Shown here: positions 41,485-51,198 of the stretch, one piece after another
Numbering within the stretch: the stretch's first letter is position 1
Layout of the letters: every line of letters starts with the position of its first letter
Origin: Sphingomonas sp.
GTDB lineage: Bacteria > Pseudomonadota > Alphaproteobacteria > Sphingomonadales > Sphingomonadaceae
Reading direction: 5' to 3'
NCBI RefSeq assembly: GCF_017744835.1
Contig: NZ_JAGIAM010000003.1
Coordinates: 744,001 to 808,000, forward strand
Length of the DNA: 64,000 nucleotides
The notes under the pieces: generated by a model
The model's input: the letters and a program-made list of their open reading frames with translations, nothing else
Told to the model about the DNA's origin: nothing
Databases searched by the model: none
Position numbers and translations under genes: made by a program

Positions 41485-44148
41485 ATGCGGATTCGGGGAC
41501 TTCTCGCAGCCACCGCCAGCGGCCTGGCGCTTCTTGCCACCGCCGCCGAGGCGCAAACCACGCAGACACCGGCCGATGACGCCGCCGCGGATTCGCAGGA
41601 GGACATCGTCGTCACCGGCTACCGCGCCGCGCTTGCCGCCGCGCTGGACACCAAGCGCAACGCCGATGCCATCGTCGACTCGGTGTCGGCCGAGGACGTG
41701 GGCAAATTCCCCAACACCAATGTCGCCGAGGCGCTGACGCTGGTGCCGGGCGTCACCGTGGATCGCCAGTTCGGCCAGGGCGAGAAAGTGTCGATCCTGG
41801 GCACCGACCCGGCGCTCAACCGCACCCTGCTCAACGGACAGACCGTCGCTTCGGCCGACTGGTTCATCCTCGATTCGCCGGGTCGCACCTTCAACTACGC
41901 GCTGCTCGCGCCGCAGCTGGTCGGCCGCGTCGACGTCTACAAGTCGCCCGAGGCGCGGATCGACGAGGGTTCGATCGGCGGCACGGTCAACGTGGTGACG
42001 CGCAAGCCGCTCGACCTGGAGCCGCTGACGATCGCGGGCTCGCTCGGCTATCTCTACAACACGCGTTCCGAGAAGGGCGACATCCAGGGCTCGGCGCTGG
42101 TCAGCTGGCGCAACGAAGCCCGGACCTTCGGCATCCTCGCCTCCTTCCAGCGCGCCAAGGACCGGCTGCGCCGCGATGGCCTGGAAAGCTACGGCACGAT
42201 GGCGGCCAACCAATGGGCCGGGGGCAATCCCGATAATCCGGTCGATTCGCGCAATCTCGGCTGCACCGGCAGCTGCGCCGCCACCCTGACGGCCAACCTC
42301 GACGCCCGCAGCCCCAATGCGTTCGGCACGTCCTATTTCGAACAGGGCCGCGAGCGCCTCACCTATTCGGCGACCGCGCAGTGGAAGCCGGTCGACGAGC
42401 TCACGCTCGAGTTCAACTGGCTCAAGATCGATGCGACCTACGACAACCTCAACCAGTCGATGTACGCCTTCCAGGGCAACACCTGGAACAGCCTGGGCGC
42501 CCTGACCGGCATCCAGGTGCAGGACGGCGTCGTCACCAGCGCGACGCTCCACAACGGGCTGAGCGTGCTCGACGTACAGTATCGCGAAGCCGAAATGCAG
42601 TCCGACACCTATCACGGCAAGATCGGCTGGGACGGCGGCACCTGGGACCTCAACCTGGAAGCCGGCCTCTCCGACGCGAACGGCGGCACCAAGCGCCAGG
42701 TGTTCCTCGAGTTCCTGAACTGGGCGGACTATACCGTCGACATCTCGGGCGCACCCGACAGCCCCGGCTCGCTCAGCTACACCACCGACGTGCAGGGCAA
42801 TCCCGCGGCGTTCGTCACCGATCCGGGCTGGAGCGGCAACACCGTCAGCAAGCCTACCAGCGACAAGGAACGCTTCGCCCAGGCCGACCTCGGCTTCGAC
42901 CTGGACGGGGCCGTCCGACGCGTCCAGCTCGGCTACAAGTTCCGCCGCCACGAAGCCGCGCAGCAATATGCCGGAATCGCGCTGGGCGGCCTTGCCGTGC
43001 CGGCGGGGCAATTCGATCCCAGGCAGGTGGCCGACAATTACCTGTCGGGCTTCAACGGTATCAACGACCAGATGGCCAACCGCTTCATCATCAGCGGCCC
43101 GGCGATGGTAGGGTTCCTGGAGGGCCGCACGCTGCCGACGCCCTCACCCTTCGCCGCGCCCGAATTCGCGGCGGGCAACTGGGAAGTCGATGAGGACATC
43201 CATGCGGTCTACGGCCAGGTGAACATCGAGACCGAAGGCGTGCGCGGCAATTTCGGCGTGCGCTACGTCCACACCGATACCACCAGCGCCGGCCTGGTGT
43301 GCGAGACCGGCACCCCGTGCAACAGCGAGGCGAACTGGAACCTGGAAACCACCCGCCGCAGCTACGACAATGTGCTCCCCAGCCTGAACTTCGCGATCAA
43401 CCTGAAGCAGGACCTGCTCTTTCGCTTCGCCGCGGCGCAGGTGATCGCCCGGCCGAACTATGCGGACATGACCAACTTCTTCTGGCTGTCGGACGGCATC
43501 CTGACCGGCGAGGGCGGCAACCCCGACCTCAAGCCGTACAAATCGGCGAACTTTAACGCATCGCTCGAATGGTATTTCGCGCCGCACGCCGTGCTGGCAG
43601 CCGAGGTCTTCTACAAGGACATCAGCAACTACATCCTGCGGCGCTCCGGCCCCGAGCAGTTCTTCAACCAGTCGCAGGGCAGAGTTACCACTTACCAGAT
43701 CTCGCGCCCGTACAATGCCGGCTCCGCCGACGTGAAAGGCTTTGCGATCGCCTATCAGCAGAACCTGCCGCTCGGCTTCGGCCTCCTCGCCAACTACACC
43801 TATTCGGACGGCCAGGGGATCGACGGCGCGGACCTGCCGTATAATTCGAAGCATCAGGCGAGCCTGAGCCCGTTCTTCGAGAGCGGCCCGTTCGCGGCAC
43901 GCGTCACCTATACCTGGCGCTCCAAATATTTCACCGGCATCGACCGCGGCGACCAGATGTACGTGCGCGACGCGGCCAATCTGGACGCTTCGGTCACGTA
44001 CAACGTCACCGAGAACATCGGCCTGACGCTCTCGGGCATGAACCTGACCGACAGCGAATATTACGCCTATGCCAACACCCAGCGCCTGCCGCGCGGCGTC
44101 TATCGCGCGGGCAAGCGGCTGCTCGCGACGCTCAACGTCAACTTCTGA
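41485..44148 (+). CDS. TonB-dependent receptor, probably for GlcNAc/chitooligosaccharides
   Basis: 887 residues. Signal peptide (residues 1-23, ending AAEAQ), TonB-box-like segment EDIVVTGYRAAL, plug domain (NTNVAEALTLVPGVTVDRQF, EARIDEGSIGGTVNVVTRKP) and a 22-strand-type barrel ending in the outer-membrane C-terminal phenylalanine (LLATLNVNF). It belongs to the Xanthomonas/Caulobacter receptor type common in sphingomonads. Divergent from the GntR regulator and upstream of hexosaminidase and PTS genes, so the likely cargo is chitooligosaccharides or GlcNAc. Confidence 0.92.
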   Translation: MRIRGLLAATASGLALLATAAEAQTTQTPADDAAADSQEDIVVTGYRAALAAALDTKRNADAIVDSVSAEDVGKFPNTNVAEALTLVPGVTVDRQFGQGEKVSILGTDPALNRTLLNGQTVASADWFILDSPGRTFNYALLAPQLVGRVDVYKSPEARIDEGSIGGTVNVVTRKPLDLEPLTIAGSLGYLYNTRSEKGDIQGSALVSWRNEARTFGILASFQRAKDRLRRDGLESYGTMAANQWAGGNPDNPVDSRNLGCTGSCAATLTANLDARSPNAFGTSYFEQGRERLTYSATAQWKPVDELTLEFNWLKIDATYDNLNQSMYAFQGNTWNSLGALTGIQVQDGVVTSATLHNGLSVLDVQYREAEMQSDTYHGKIGWDGGTWDLNLEAGLSDANGGTKRQVFLEFLNWADYTVDISGAPDSPGSLSYTTDVQGNPAAFVTDPGWSGNTVSKPTSDKERFAQADLGFDLDGAVRRVQLGYKFRRHEAAQQYAGIALGGLAVPAGQFDPRQVADNYLSGFNGINDQMANRFIISGPAMVGFLEGRTLPTPSPFAAPEFAAGNWEVDEDIHAVYGQVNIETEGVRGNFGVRYVHTDTTSAGLVCETGTPCNSEANWNLETTRRSYDNVLPSLNFAINLKQDLLFRFAAAQVIARPNYADMTNFFWLSDGILTGEGGNPDLKPYKSANFNASLEWYFAPHAVLAAEVFYKDISNYILRRSGPEQFFNQSQGRVTTYQISRPYNAGSADVKGFAIAYQQNLPLGFGLLANYTYSDGQGIDGADLPYNSKHQASLSPFFESGPFAARVTYTWRSKYFTGIDRGDQMYVRDAANLDASVTYNVTENIGLTLSGMNLTDSEYYAYANTQRLPRGVYRAGKRLLATLNVNF

Positions 44149-44181
44149 CGGTGCGCCAGGGATAAAGGGGGAACCCTCCTC

Positions 44182-44214
44182 GGGCGGCGGAACGATGACC
44201 CGGCTCCGCCGCCC
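44182..44214. other. Hairpin between TonB receptor and hexosaminidase genes
   Basis: Perfect 10-bp inverted repeat GGGCGGCGGA / TCCGCCGCCC with a 13-base loop, 33 bases after the receptor stop and 32 before the hexosaminidase start. No T tract. It may reduce read-through, so that receptor mRNA exceeds that of the enzymes. Confidence 0.5.
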
Positions 44215-44246
44215 ATGTTGTCGCCAAGAGAAAGCCGCGTAAGCTG

Positions 44247-46523
44247 ATGCCCATGCCGTCGTTCGACCGTCTTCGCTGGCTCTGTGCCCTGCTGCTGGCC
44301 GCAAGCGCCTCTCCCGCCGCCGCGCAGCTTCCCCGCCTCCTCCCTTTGCCCGCCGAGCTTGCCGTCGCGCCGGGCAGCTTCGCGATCGGCGCGGCGACGC
44401 CGCTGGTCGCCGAGGCAGGCGATGCCGGCGCCCGCAATGCCGCGCTGCGCTTCGCCGAGCTGGTGCGGCAGACCCGGGGGCTGGAGCTCCGGTTGGTCTC
44501 GGCGGCCAAAGGGCCTGCGATCCGCTTTCGGCGCGCGGCGACGGGGGATGCGGAATCCTATCGGCTGGAAGTCGGGAGTCAGGGCGCGACGATTACTGCC
44601 GGCGACGATTCGGGGCTGCTCTACGGCGGCGTGACGCTGTGGCAAGCGATGACGCAGGATGCCGGTCGTGGCGCGGTACGGCTGGACGGCTTCACCGTGC
44701 GCGACGCGCCGCGCTTCCACTGGCGCGGGCTGATGCTCGACAGCGCGCGCCACTTCCAGTCGCCGGACTATGTCCGCAAGCTGATCGACTGGATGGAGGC
44801 GAACAAGCTCAACACGCTCCACTGGCACCTGGTCGACGACCAGGGCTGGCGGATCGAGATCCCCAAATATCCGAAGCTCACCCGGATCTCCGGCTGGCGG
44901 CATCCCGCGACGGCGCCGGGCGCGCCACAGCTGCCGCAGGTGGGCGGCTTCTACACGCACGACCAGATCCGCGCGATCGTGGCCTATGCCGCCGAGCGCG
45001 GGATCACGATCGTCCCCGAGATCGAGATGCCCGGCCACGCGCTCGCGGCGATCCGCGCCTATCCCGAGCTCGGCACCGGCACGCCGATCCCGCCGGGCAC
45101 GGAGAGCGACTGGGGGGTCTTCCCGTGGCTCTACAATGTCGAGGACGGCACCTTCGCCTTCCTGGAGAACGTGCTCGGCGAAGTGATGGCGCTGTTCCCG
45201 TCCAGGTACATCCACGTCGGCGGCGACGAGGCCGTGAAGGACCAATGGAAGGCCTCACCGGCGATCCAGGCAAAGATCAAGGCGCTGGGCCTCAAGGACG
45301 AGACCGCGCTGCAAGCCTGGTTCATGCACCGGATCGGCGAATATCTGTCGAAGCACGGCCGCCGGCTGATCGGCTGGGACGAGATATTGGAAGGCGACGT
45401 GCCGCCCGACGCGACGATCACGTCGTGGCGCGGGGTCGAGGGCGCGATCACGGCCGCGAAGGCGGGGCACGATGCCGTGCTGAGCCCGGCACCGACGCTC
45501 TACCTCAACAATCGACAGGCGTTCGGCGACGCGGAGCCGCCGAGTCACGGCGGCTTGGTCGACCTCCGGACCGTCTACGCCTTCGAGCCGGTGCCCACCG
45601 ACATGACGGCCGAGCAGCGCAAGCATATCCTCGGGCTCCAGGCGAACCTGTGGACCGAGCATATCCGCACCGAGCAGCGCGCGGCGTGGATGACCTTCCC
45701 GCGCGCTTCGGCGGTCGCCGAGACCGGGTGGTCGGCAGCGCAGGGGCGCAGCTTCGACGGGTTCGTCGACCGGCTGTTGCCGCAGATCGAGCGGATGCGC
45801 GGGCTGGGACTGACCGCGGCATCGAGCGCATTCGCGGTGCGGCCGAGCTACGACTATGCGCCGGGCAGCGACACGGTGACGGTGACGCTCGACAACCAGG
45901 CGGGACTCGAGATGCGCTACACCACCGACGGCAGCGCAGTTACCGCGACGTCGCCGGTCTATTCGAAGCCGATCGCCGTGCGCCTGCCCGTCGAGCTCAA
46001 GGCGGCGAGCTTCCACCGCGGCACGGCGGCGCCGGGTGCGATCGCACAGAGGATAACGCCGCAGAGCCTGCGCTGGCGCAGCGACGAGACGCTCAAGACC
46101 TGCACCAGCCGCGTCGTGCTCGCGCTCGAGGATGATTATCCGGCGACAGGGAAGCGTGCGACCTTCGTCACCGACATCTTCAATCCCTGCTGGCTATGGG
46201 AGAAGGCACCGGTCGGCGGCGCGAAGCAGATCGCGCTCAGCGTCGGGCAGATTCCATTCAACTTCCAGGTCGGCAAGGATGTCGAAGGCATCAAGTTCGC
46301 TCCTCCCGCGACGCCCCAGGGAGAGTTCGAAGTGCGCGCCGGCGGGTGCGAAGGGCCGCGGGTGGCGGTGCTTCCGCTTGCCCCGGCTGCGGGCAATCCG
46401 GGGATCACGCGGCTAGTCGCCCCGCTTGCTCGGCGCCTGGGCAACGAGACGCTGTGCATCACCTACACCGCCAAGGGCGTCGAGCCGATGTGGGCGATCG
46501 ACGCGGTGGAGCTGGTTCCTTGA
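44247..46523 (+). CDS. Exported family-20 beta-N-acetylhexosaminidase
   Basis: 758 residues with a signal peptide (ending ASPAAAQ). An N-terminal GH20b domain is followed by the catalytic barrel (MLDSARHFQSPDYVRKLIDW, HWHLVDDQGWRIEI, catalytic pair Asp327-Glu328 in YIHVGGDEAVKDQW) and a chitobiase-type C-terminal domain (MRYTTDGSAVTATSPVYSKP), plus about 150 further residues of unknown role. It releases GlcNAc from chitooligosaccharides in the periplasm or at the surface. Its stop overlaps the TTG start of the PTS gene. Confidence 0.92.
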   Translation: MPMPSFDRLRWLCALLLAASASPAAAQLPRLLPLPAELAVAPGSFAIGAATPLVAEAGDAGARNAALRFAELVRQTRGLELRLVSAAKGPAIRFRRAATGDAESYRLEVGSQGATITAGDDSGLLYGGVTLWQAMTQDAGRGAVRLDGFTVRDAPRFHWRGLMLDSARHFQSPDYVRKLIDWMEANKLNTLHWHLVDDQGWRIEIPKYPKLTRISGWRHPATAPGAPQLPQVGGFYTHDQIRAIVAYAAERGITIVPEIEMPGHALAAIRAYPELGTGTPIPPGTESDWGVFPWLYNVEDGTFAFLENVLGEVMALFPSRYIHVGGDEAVKDQWKASPAIQAKIKALGLKDETALQAWFMHRIGEYLSKHGRRLIGWDEILEGDVPPDATITSWRGVEGAITAAKAGHDAVLSPAPTLYLNNRQAFGDAEPPSHGGLVDLRTVYAFEPVPTDMTAEQRKHILGLQANLWTEHIRTEQRAAWMTFPRASAVAETGWSAAQGRSFDGFVDRLLPQIERMRGLGLTAASSAFAVRPSYDYAPGSDTVTVTLDNQAGLEMRYTTDGSAVTATSPVYSKPIAVRLPVELKAASFHRGTAAPGAIAQRITPQSLRWRSDETLKTCTSRVVLALEDDYPATGKRATFVTDIFNPCWLWEKAPVGGAKQIALSVGQIPFNFQVGKDVEGIKFAPPATPQGEFEVRAGGCEGPRVAVLPLAPAAGNPGITRLVAPLARRLGNETLCITYTAKGVEPMWAIDAVELVP

Positions 46524-48991
46524 GCCGAGGCGCCGATGCTGCAGTCACGCTGGTCGCGCCCTTCGCCGGTTGGCTCGGACCGCTGGAGGAAGTGCCCGAC
46601 CCGGTCTTCGCCGAGCGGATGATGGGCGACGGACTTGCGATCGACCCGGTCGAGGGGCTGCTCCGCGCGCCCGCCGACGGCGAAGTGATCGCGATCCCGG
46701 CAAGCGCGCATGCGGTTTCGCTGCGGCTGGACAACGGTGCCGAGCTGCTGATCCACATCGGGCTCGAGACGGTGGCGTTGGCGGGCGAGGGCTTCGCGCC
46801 GAAGGTCGCCGTGGGCGCGCGCGTCCGCGCAGGCGACCCCCTGATCGCCTTCGACATCGACGCCGTCGCCGAGGTCGCCAAGGCGCTGATCACGCCGCTG
46901 GTCGTGGCGAACGAAGGCTACGCCGTCACGCTCGACCAGCCGGGACGCGAAGTCGCGGCGGGCGATCCGGTGGCTCGCGTCGTGCGGACCTGGCCGGCGA
47001 CGGCCGAAGCGGCGCAGGGCCGCCTGACCGAGAGCCATTCCCGCGATCTGGTCGTCGCCGCGCCCAACGGCATTCACGCCCGCCCCGCCGCGCGAATCGC
47101 CGCGGCGCTCAAGCCCTTCACCGCCGAAGTCACCTTCCGCCATGGCGAGCGCGGCGCCAATGCGCGCAGCACGGTGGCGCTGCTCGGGCTGGGCGCGACG
47201 CACGGCCAGCGCGTCACCGTCGCGGCCACCGGCCCCGACGCGCGCGCGGCGGTGGACGCGGTGGCGGCACTGCTTGACCGGATCGCCGAGGAAGAGGCGG
47301 CGGAGCCCTCCCCTGCCGCACCGCCGGCGCGAGCCGCGGGGCCGGTGACGGCTTCGCCTGGCCTTGCGATCGGTCGGGCGCTCCAGATGCGGCTTGCGGC
47401 TATCGAAGTGGCCGAGGACGGCTCGGGCGTTGCGCAGGAGCGCGTCGCGCTTGCCGATGCAATCGCGCGTGTCTCCGCCGGACTCGGCGGCGGCAGCGGG
47501 ACGACCGCGGCGGTGGCCGAGGCGCATCGCGCGCTGCTCGCCGATCCCGAGCTCGCGGCTGCGGCCGAGCGGGAGATCGCGCTGGGTCGCAGCGCGGCCT
47601 ATGCCTGGCGCGCGGCGAGCCGCGAGGCGGCGACGGCGATTCTCGCCACCGGCGACGCGCTGCTAATGGAGCGGGTAGCGGACCTGACCGACCTCGAGCG
47701 CCAGGTGATCGCTGCCCTGACCGGCGACGGCGGGGCCGCTGCCCCTGTCCTTCCGCCCGACACGATCCTGATCGCCGAGGACCTGCTCCCGTCGCAGTTC
47801 CTCGCGATCGACAAGAGCCGGCTGGCGGGGATCTGCACGGCCGCGGGCGGACCGACCGCGCATGTTGCGATCCTTGCCGCGTCCGCGGGCATTCCGATGG
47901 TCGTGGCCGCAGGGAATGCAGTGCTCGACATAGCCGACGGCACCACGCTGATCCTCGACGCCGATGCCGCGACTATCGCCGTTGATCCCGATGCCGAAGC
48001 GCTCGCGACGGCAAGCGAACGGCTGGCCGAGGCCCGTGGCCGCCGCGCCGCCGAGCTTCGCTCCGCGCAGGACGAGGCGCGCATGGCCGACGGGATCCGG
48101 ATCGAAGTCTTCGCCAATCTCGGATCGGTCGCCGATGCGGCGGCGGCGGTGCGCGCAGGCGCCGAGGGCTGTGGGCTGCTGCGCACCGAATTCCTGTTCC
48201 TCGACCGCGAAACCGCGCCCGACGAGGAGGAGCAGCGCGACTGCTATGCGCGGATCGCAGCGACGCTGGGCGACCGGCCGCTGATCCTGCGCACGCTCGA
48301 CATCGGCGGCGACAAGCCCGTCCCCTATCTGCCCATGCCCGCCGAGGAGAATCCGGCGCTGGGCGTGCGCGGCATCCGCCTGAGCCTGGCGCGGCCCGAC
48401 CTGCTGCGGCTCCAGTTTCGCGCAGCGCTTCGCGGCGTGCCCGCCCTCCAATGCCGGATCATGCTGCCCATGGTGGCGGATCTTGGAGACTATCGCGCGG
48501 CGCGCGTACTGCTTGATGAGACAGCGGCCGAGCTGGGCCTTGCGCCGCCGCCGCTGGGGGTGATGATCGAGACGCCCGCCGCCGCGATGCTCGCCGGGCA
48601 GATCGCACGCGAGGCGGCGTTCCTCTCGATCGGCACCAACGACCTCACCCAATATGCGCTGGCCGCGGACCGCGGCAATGCCGGCGTCTCGCAGCGGATC
48701 GACGCGATGCATCCGGCGGTGCTGCGGCTGGTCCGCGAGGTCGGCCGCGGCGCGCGCAAGGCGGGGCGATGGGCGGGGATGTGTGGCGGGCTCGCCGCCG
48801 ATCCGCTCGCGGCACCGATCCTGATCGGGCTCGGTATCGCCGAGCTTTCGGTGCCGCCTGCCGCGATCCCGCGGCTCAAGGCCGTGGTGCGCGGGCTCGA
48901 CATGGCGACATGCACCGAGGTCGCGGCACGCGCCTGCGATGCGGAATCGCCAGAAGCCGTGCGCGTGATTGCCCGGGAGATCGTCCGATGA
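46520..48991 (+). CDS. Fused PTS phosphotransferase EIIA(Glc-type)-HPr-Enzyme I
   Basis: About 823 residues carrying all general and one specific PTS phosphotransfer domain. EIIA of the glucose/GlcNAc type has active His79 (LLIHIGLET), HPr has His186 (NGIHARPAA), and Enzyme I has His448 (AGGPTAHVAIL) with the PEP-binding C-terminal barrel (GLLRTEFLFLDR, LSIGTNDLTQYALAADRGNA). The start is a TTG overlapping the hexosaminidase stop, with GGAG eight bases upstream; a frame reaching back to 46196 is shadow. It phosphorylates GlcNAc through the EIICB protein encoded next (ATGA overlap). Confidence 0.9.
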   Translation: MSRGADAAVTLVAPFAGWLGPLEEVPDPVFAERMMGDGLAIDPVEGLLRAPADGEVIAIPASAHAVSLRLDNGAELLIHIGLETVALAGEGFAPKVAVGARVRAGDPLIAFDIDAVAEVAKALITPLVVANEGYAVTLDQPGREVAAGDPVARVVRTWPATAEAAQGRLTESHSRDLVVAAPNGIHARPAARIAAALKPFTAEVTFRHGERGANARSTVALLGLGATHGQRVTVAATGPDARAAVDAVAALLDRIAEEEAAEPSPAAPPARAAGPVTASPGLAIGRALQMRLAAIEVAEDGSGVAQERVALADAIARVSAGLGGGSGTTAAVAEAHRALLADPELAAAAEREIALGRSAAYAWRAASREAATAILATGDALLMERVADLTDLERQVIAALTGDGGAAAPVLPPDTILIAEDLLPSQFLAIDKSRLAGICTAAGGPTAHVAILAASAGIPMVVAAGNAVLDIADGTTLILDADAATIAVDPDAEALATASERLAEARGRRAAELRSAQDEARMADGIRIEVFANLGSVADAAAAVRAGAEGCGLLRTEFLFLDRETAPDEEEQRDCYARIAATLGDRPLILRTLDIGGDKPVPYLPMPAEENPALGVRGIRLSLARPDLLRLQFRAALRGVPALQCRIMLPMVADLGDYRAARVLLDETAAELGLAPPPLGVMIETPAAAMLAGQIAREAAFLSIGTNDLTQYALAADRGNAGVSQRIDAMHPAVLRLVREVGRGARKAGRWAGMCGGLAADPLAAPILIGLGIAELSVPPAAIPRLKAVVRGLDMATCTEVAARACDAESPEAVRVIAREIVR

Positions 48992-50628
48992 GCGCGTTGT
49001 TCTCCCGCGCGCTGGCGCGGCTCCAGCCGCTCGGCCGAGCGCTGATGCTCCCGGTCGCGGTGCTGCCGATCGCGGCGCTGCTGCTTCGCCTCGGCCAGGC
49101 CGACATGCTCGACATTCCCTTCGTCGCGGCGGCGGGCAGCGCGATCTTCTCCAACCTGGGGCTGATCTTCGCGGCGGGCGTGGCCGTGGGGTTGGCGCGC
49201 GAGAACCATGGCGCGGCCTCGCTCGCCGGGGTGGTCGCCTATCTTGTCGCGACCGAGGGCGCCAAGGTGCTGCTGCACGTGCCCGCCGATGTGCTGACTC
49301 CCGCAGACCAGGCCGCTTGGCGCGCCAAGGAGATCGTCAAGCTGGGCGTTCCGGTGGGCATCGCCGCGGGCATCGTGGGCGGCCTGCTCTACAACCGCTT
49401 CCACGCGATCAAGCTGCCCGATTATCTCGCGTTCTTCGCGGGACGGCGCTTCGTACCGATCGTCGCGGGTTTCGCGGGTCTCGTCGGTGCGCTGCTCTTC
49501 GGTCTCGGCTTCCCCTGGATCGAGGCCGGGGTCGACACGCTGAGCCACTGGGTGCTGGGCGCGGGGCCCTTCGGGCTGTTCGCCTATGGCCTGCTCAACC
49601 GGCTGCTGCTGATCACCGGGCTGCATCACATCATCAACAACATCGCCTGGTTCCTGCTCGGCGACTATCACGGCACGACCGGCGACATCGCCCGCTTCTT
49701 CGCGGGCGATCCGACCGCGGGATCGTTCATGGCAGGCTTCTTCCCGGTGATGATGTTCGGGCTGCCGGCCGCGTGCCTCGCCATGTACCGCGCCGCGCCT
49801 CCCGGGCGACGCAAGGCAGTGGGCGGACTGCTGGCGAGCCTTGCGCTCACATCGTTCCTCACCGGGGTGACCGAGCCGATCGAGTTCACCTTCATGTTCC
49901 TGGCGCCGCTGCTCTACCTCGTGCACGCCGTCCTCACCGGCCTGTCGATGGTGCTGATGGACGCGTTGGGCGTGAAGCTGGGGTTCGGCTTCTCGGCGGG
50001 GCTGTTCGACTATGTGCTGAACTATGGGCTGGCAACGCGCGCCTGGGTGCTGCTGCCCGTCGGCGCCGCCTATTTCGCGATCTATTATTTCGCCTTCAGC
50101 TGGTGCATCCGCCGCTTCGACCTCAAGACGCCGGGGCGCGACGCCGAAGGACCGGGCGCCGCGCCGACCTCCAGCGCCGGGACCCGCGCCACCGCATTGG
50201 TCGCGGCGCTCGGCGGCAGCGCCAACATCCGCTCGGTGGGCGCCTGCACCACGCGACTGCGGCTCGAAGTCGCCGAGCCGGGCAAGGTGAACGATGCCGC
50301 GCTCAAAGCGCAGGGCGCCCGCGGCGTGCTCCATCTCGCGAACGGTGGCCTGCAAGTGATCCTGGGTCCGATTGCAGACCAGGTCGCCGGCGAGATACGC
50401 ACGGAGCTTTCCTCGGCACTGGCCCCCTCTCCCACTGCAGACCTGACGGCCCTACACGCGCTGCTGCAAGCTGCAGGTGCTCGCCAGATATCCGCAAGAG
50501 GCACGCGCCTGTTGGCCGATCTGCCGCCGGAAGCGCCGCTCGACGAGGCGGCACTTCGGGCAGCGGGCGTGCGGGCGATCCGCCGCGGCGAGAAGCTCCA
50601 TCTGATCCTCGGCCCATCGGCGGCCTAG
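48988..50628 (+). CDS. nagE: PTS GlcNAc-specific transporter EIICB with a second, Cys-less IIB-like domain
   Basis: 546 residues. The IIC domain (about 1-375) has 8-10 helices and the substrate signatures LITGLHHIINNIAWFLLGDY and LTGVTEPIEFTFMFLAPLLY. The IIB domain follows (about 395-475) with phospho-Cys420 in SVGACTTRLRLEV. A further 60-70 residues resemble another IIB (DLTALHALLQAAGARQISAR, VRAIRRGEKLHLILG) but have no cysteine at the matching place. Imports GlcNAc as GlcNAc-6-P at the inner membrane. Coupled to the EIIA-HPr-EI gene. Confidence 0.9.
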   Translation: MSALFSRALARLQPLGRALMLPVAVLPIAALLLRLGQADMLDIPFVAAAGSAIFSNLGLIFAAGVAVGLARENHGAASLAGVVAYLVATEGAKVLLHVPADVLTPADQAAWRAKEIVKLGVPVGIAAGIVGGLLYNRFHAIKLPDYLAFFAGRRFVPIVAGFAGLVGALLFGLGFPWIEAGVDTLSHWVLGAGPFGLFAYGLLNRLLLITGLHHIINNIAWFLLGDYHGTTGDIARFFAGDPTAGSFMAGFFPVMMFGLPAACLAMYRAAPPGRRKAVGGLLASLALTSFLTGVTEPIEFTFMFLAPLLYLVHAVLTGLSMVLMDALGVKLGFGFSAGLFDYVLNYGLATRAWVLLPVGAAYFAIYYFAFSWCIRRFDLKTPGRDAEGPGAAPTSSAGTRATALVAALGGSANIRSVGACTTRLRLEVAEPGKVNDAALKAQGARGVLHLANGGLQVILGPIADQVAGEIRTELSSALAPSPTADLTALHALLQAAGARQISARGTRLLADLPPEAPLDEAALRAAGVRAIRRGEKLHLILGPSAA

Positions 50629-50645
50629 CCAGCACGCTCGCCGCT

Positions 50646-51086
50646 CTAGCGCACCACCAGCACCGGAACCGTGCTGATCACGAGCACCTCCGAAGTCACG
50701 CTGCCGAGGAGCAGCCGGCGGATCCCGCGGCGCCCGTGCGATGCCATGACGATCAGGTCGCAGCCGCGCTCGCCGGCGGTATCGACGATGGCCTGGGCCG
50801 GCAGGACATTGTCGAGGCAGACCGTGTCGACCGCCACGCCGACGAGGCCCGCAGACGCTTTGGCATCGGCCAGGATCTTTTCGGCCGCACGTTTCTGGTT
50901 CGTCGCATATTCGAGGTACACCGACATGCTCAGGCCCATGTCGTCGCTGGTATAGGGCATCACGCCCTCGGCAACCGATACGAGCGTGACCGCGGCCCCG
51001 ATCGTCCTGGCGAGATCGAGGCCGTGGTCGAGCCCCTTCTGCGCGATTTCGGACCCGTCGGTGGAGATCAGAATATGCTGGTACAT
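50646..51086 (-). CDS. Universal stress protein UspA-family
   Basis: 146 residues, single Usp domain. N-terminal strand HILISTDGSEIAQKGL and the ATP-binding loop VMASHGRRGIRRLLLGSVTSEV. ATG 51086 has GAGGGG five bases upstream. Cytoplasmic stress protein of unspecified role; it separates the GlcNAc region from the secretion region and is convergent with nagE. Confidence 0.9.
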   Translation of the reverse strand: MYQHILISTDGSEIAQKGLDHGLDLARTIGAAVTLVSVAEGVMPYTSDDMGLSMSVYLEYATNQKRAAEKILADAKASAGLVGVAVDTVCLDNVLPAQAIVDTAGERGCDLIVMASHGRRGIRRLLLGSVTSEVLVISTVPVLVVR

Positions 51087-51198
51087 GCGCACCCCTCGCC
51101 GATGTTCGCCCCAGCGTAGCGCCGCAAGACGCCACGAATATCGGGGTTTTCACCGAGCGGGCCGGCCGAGCGATCCCCGGCCGGTGGGTGCTCGGCCC

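Noticed and set aside
46196..46519. Upstream extension of the PTS fusion gene into the hexosaminidase gene
   Set aside because: The extension is Arg-rich shadow sequence; the TTG at 46520 overlaps the stop, has a ribosome site and begins just before the EIIA domain.
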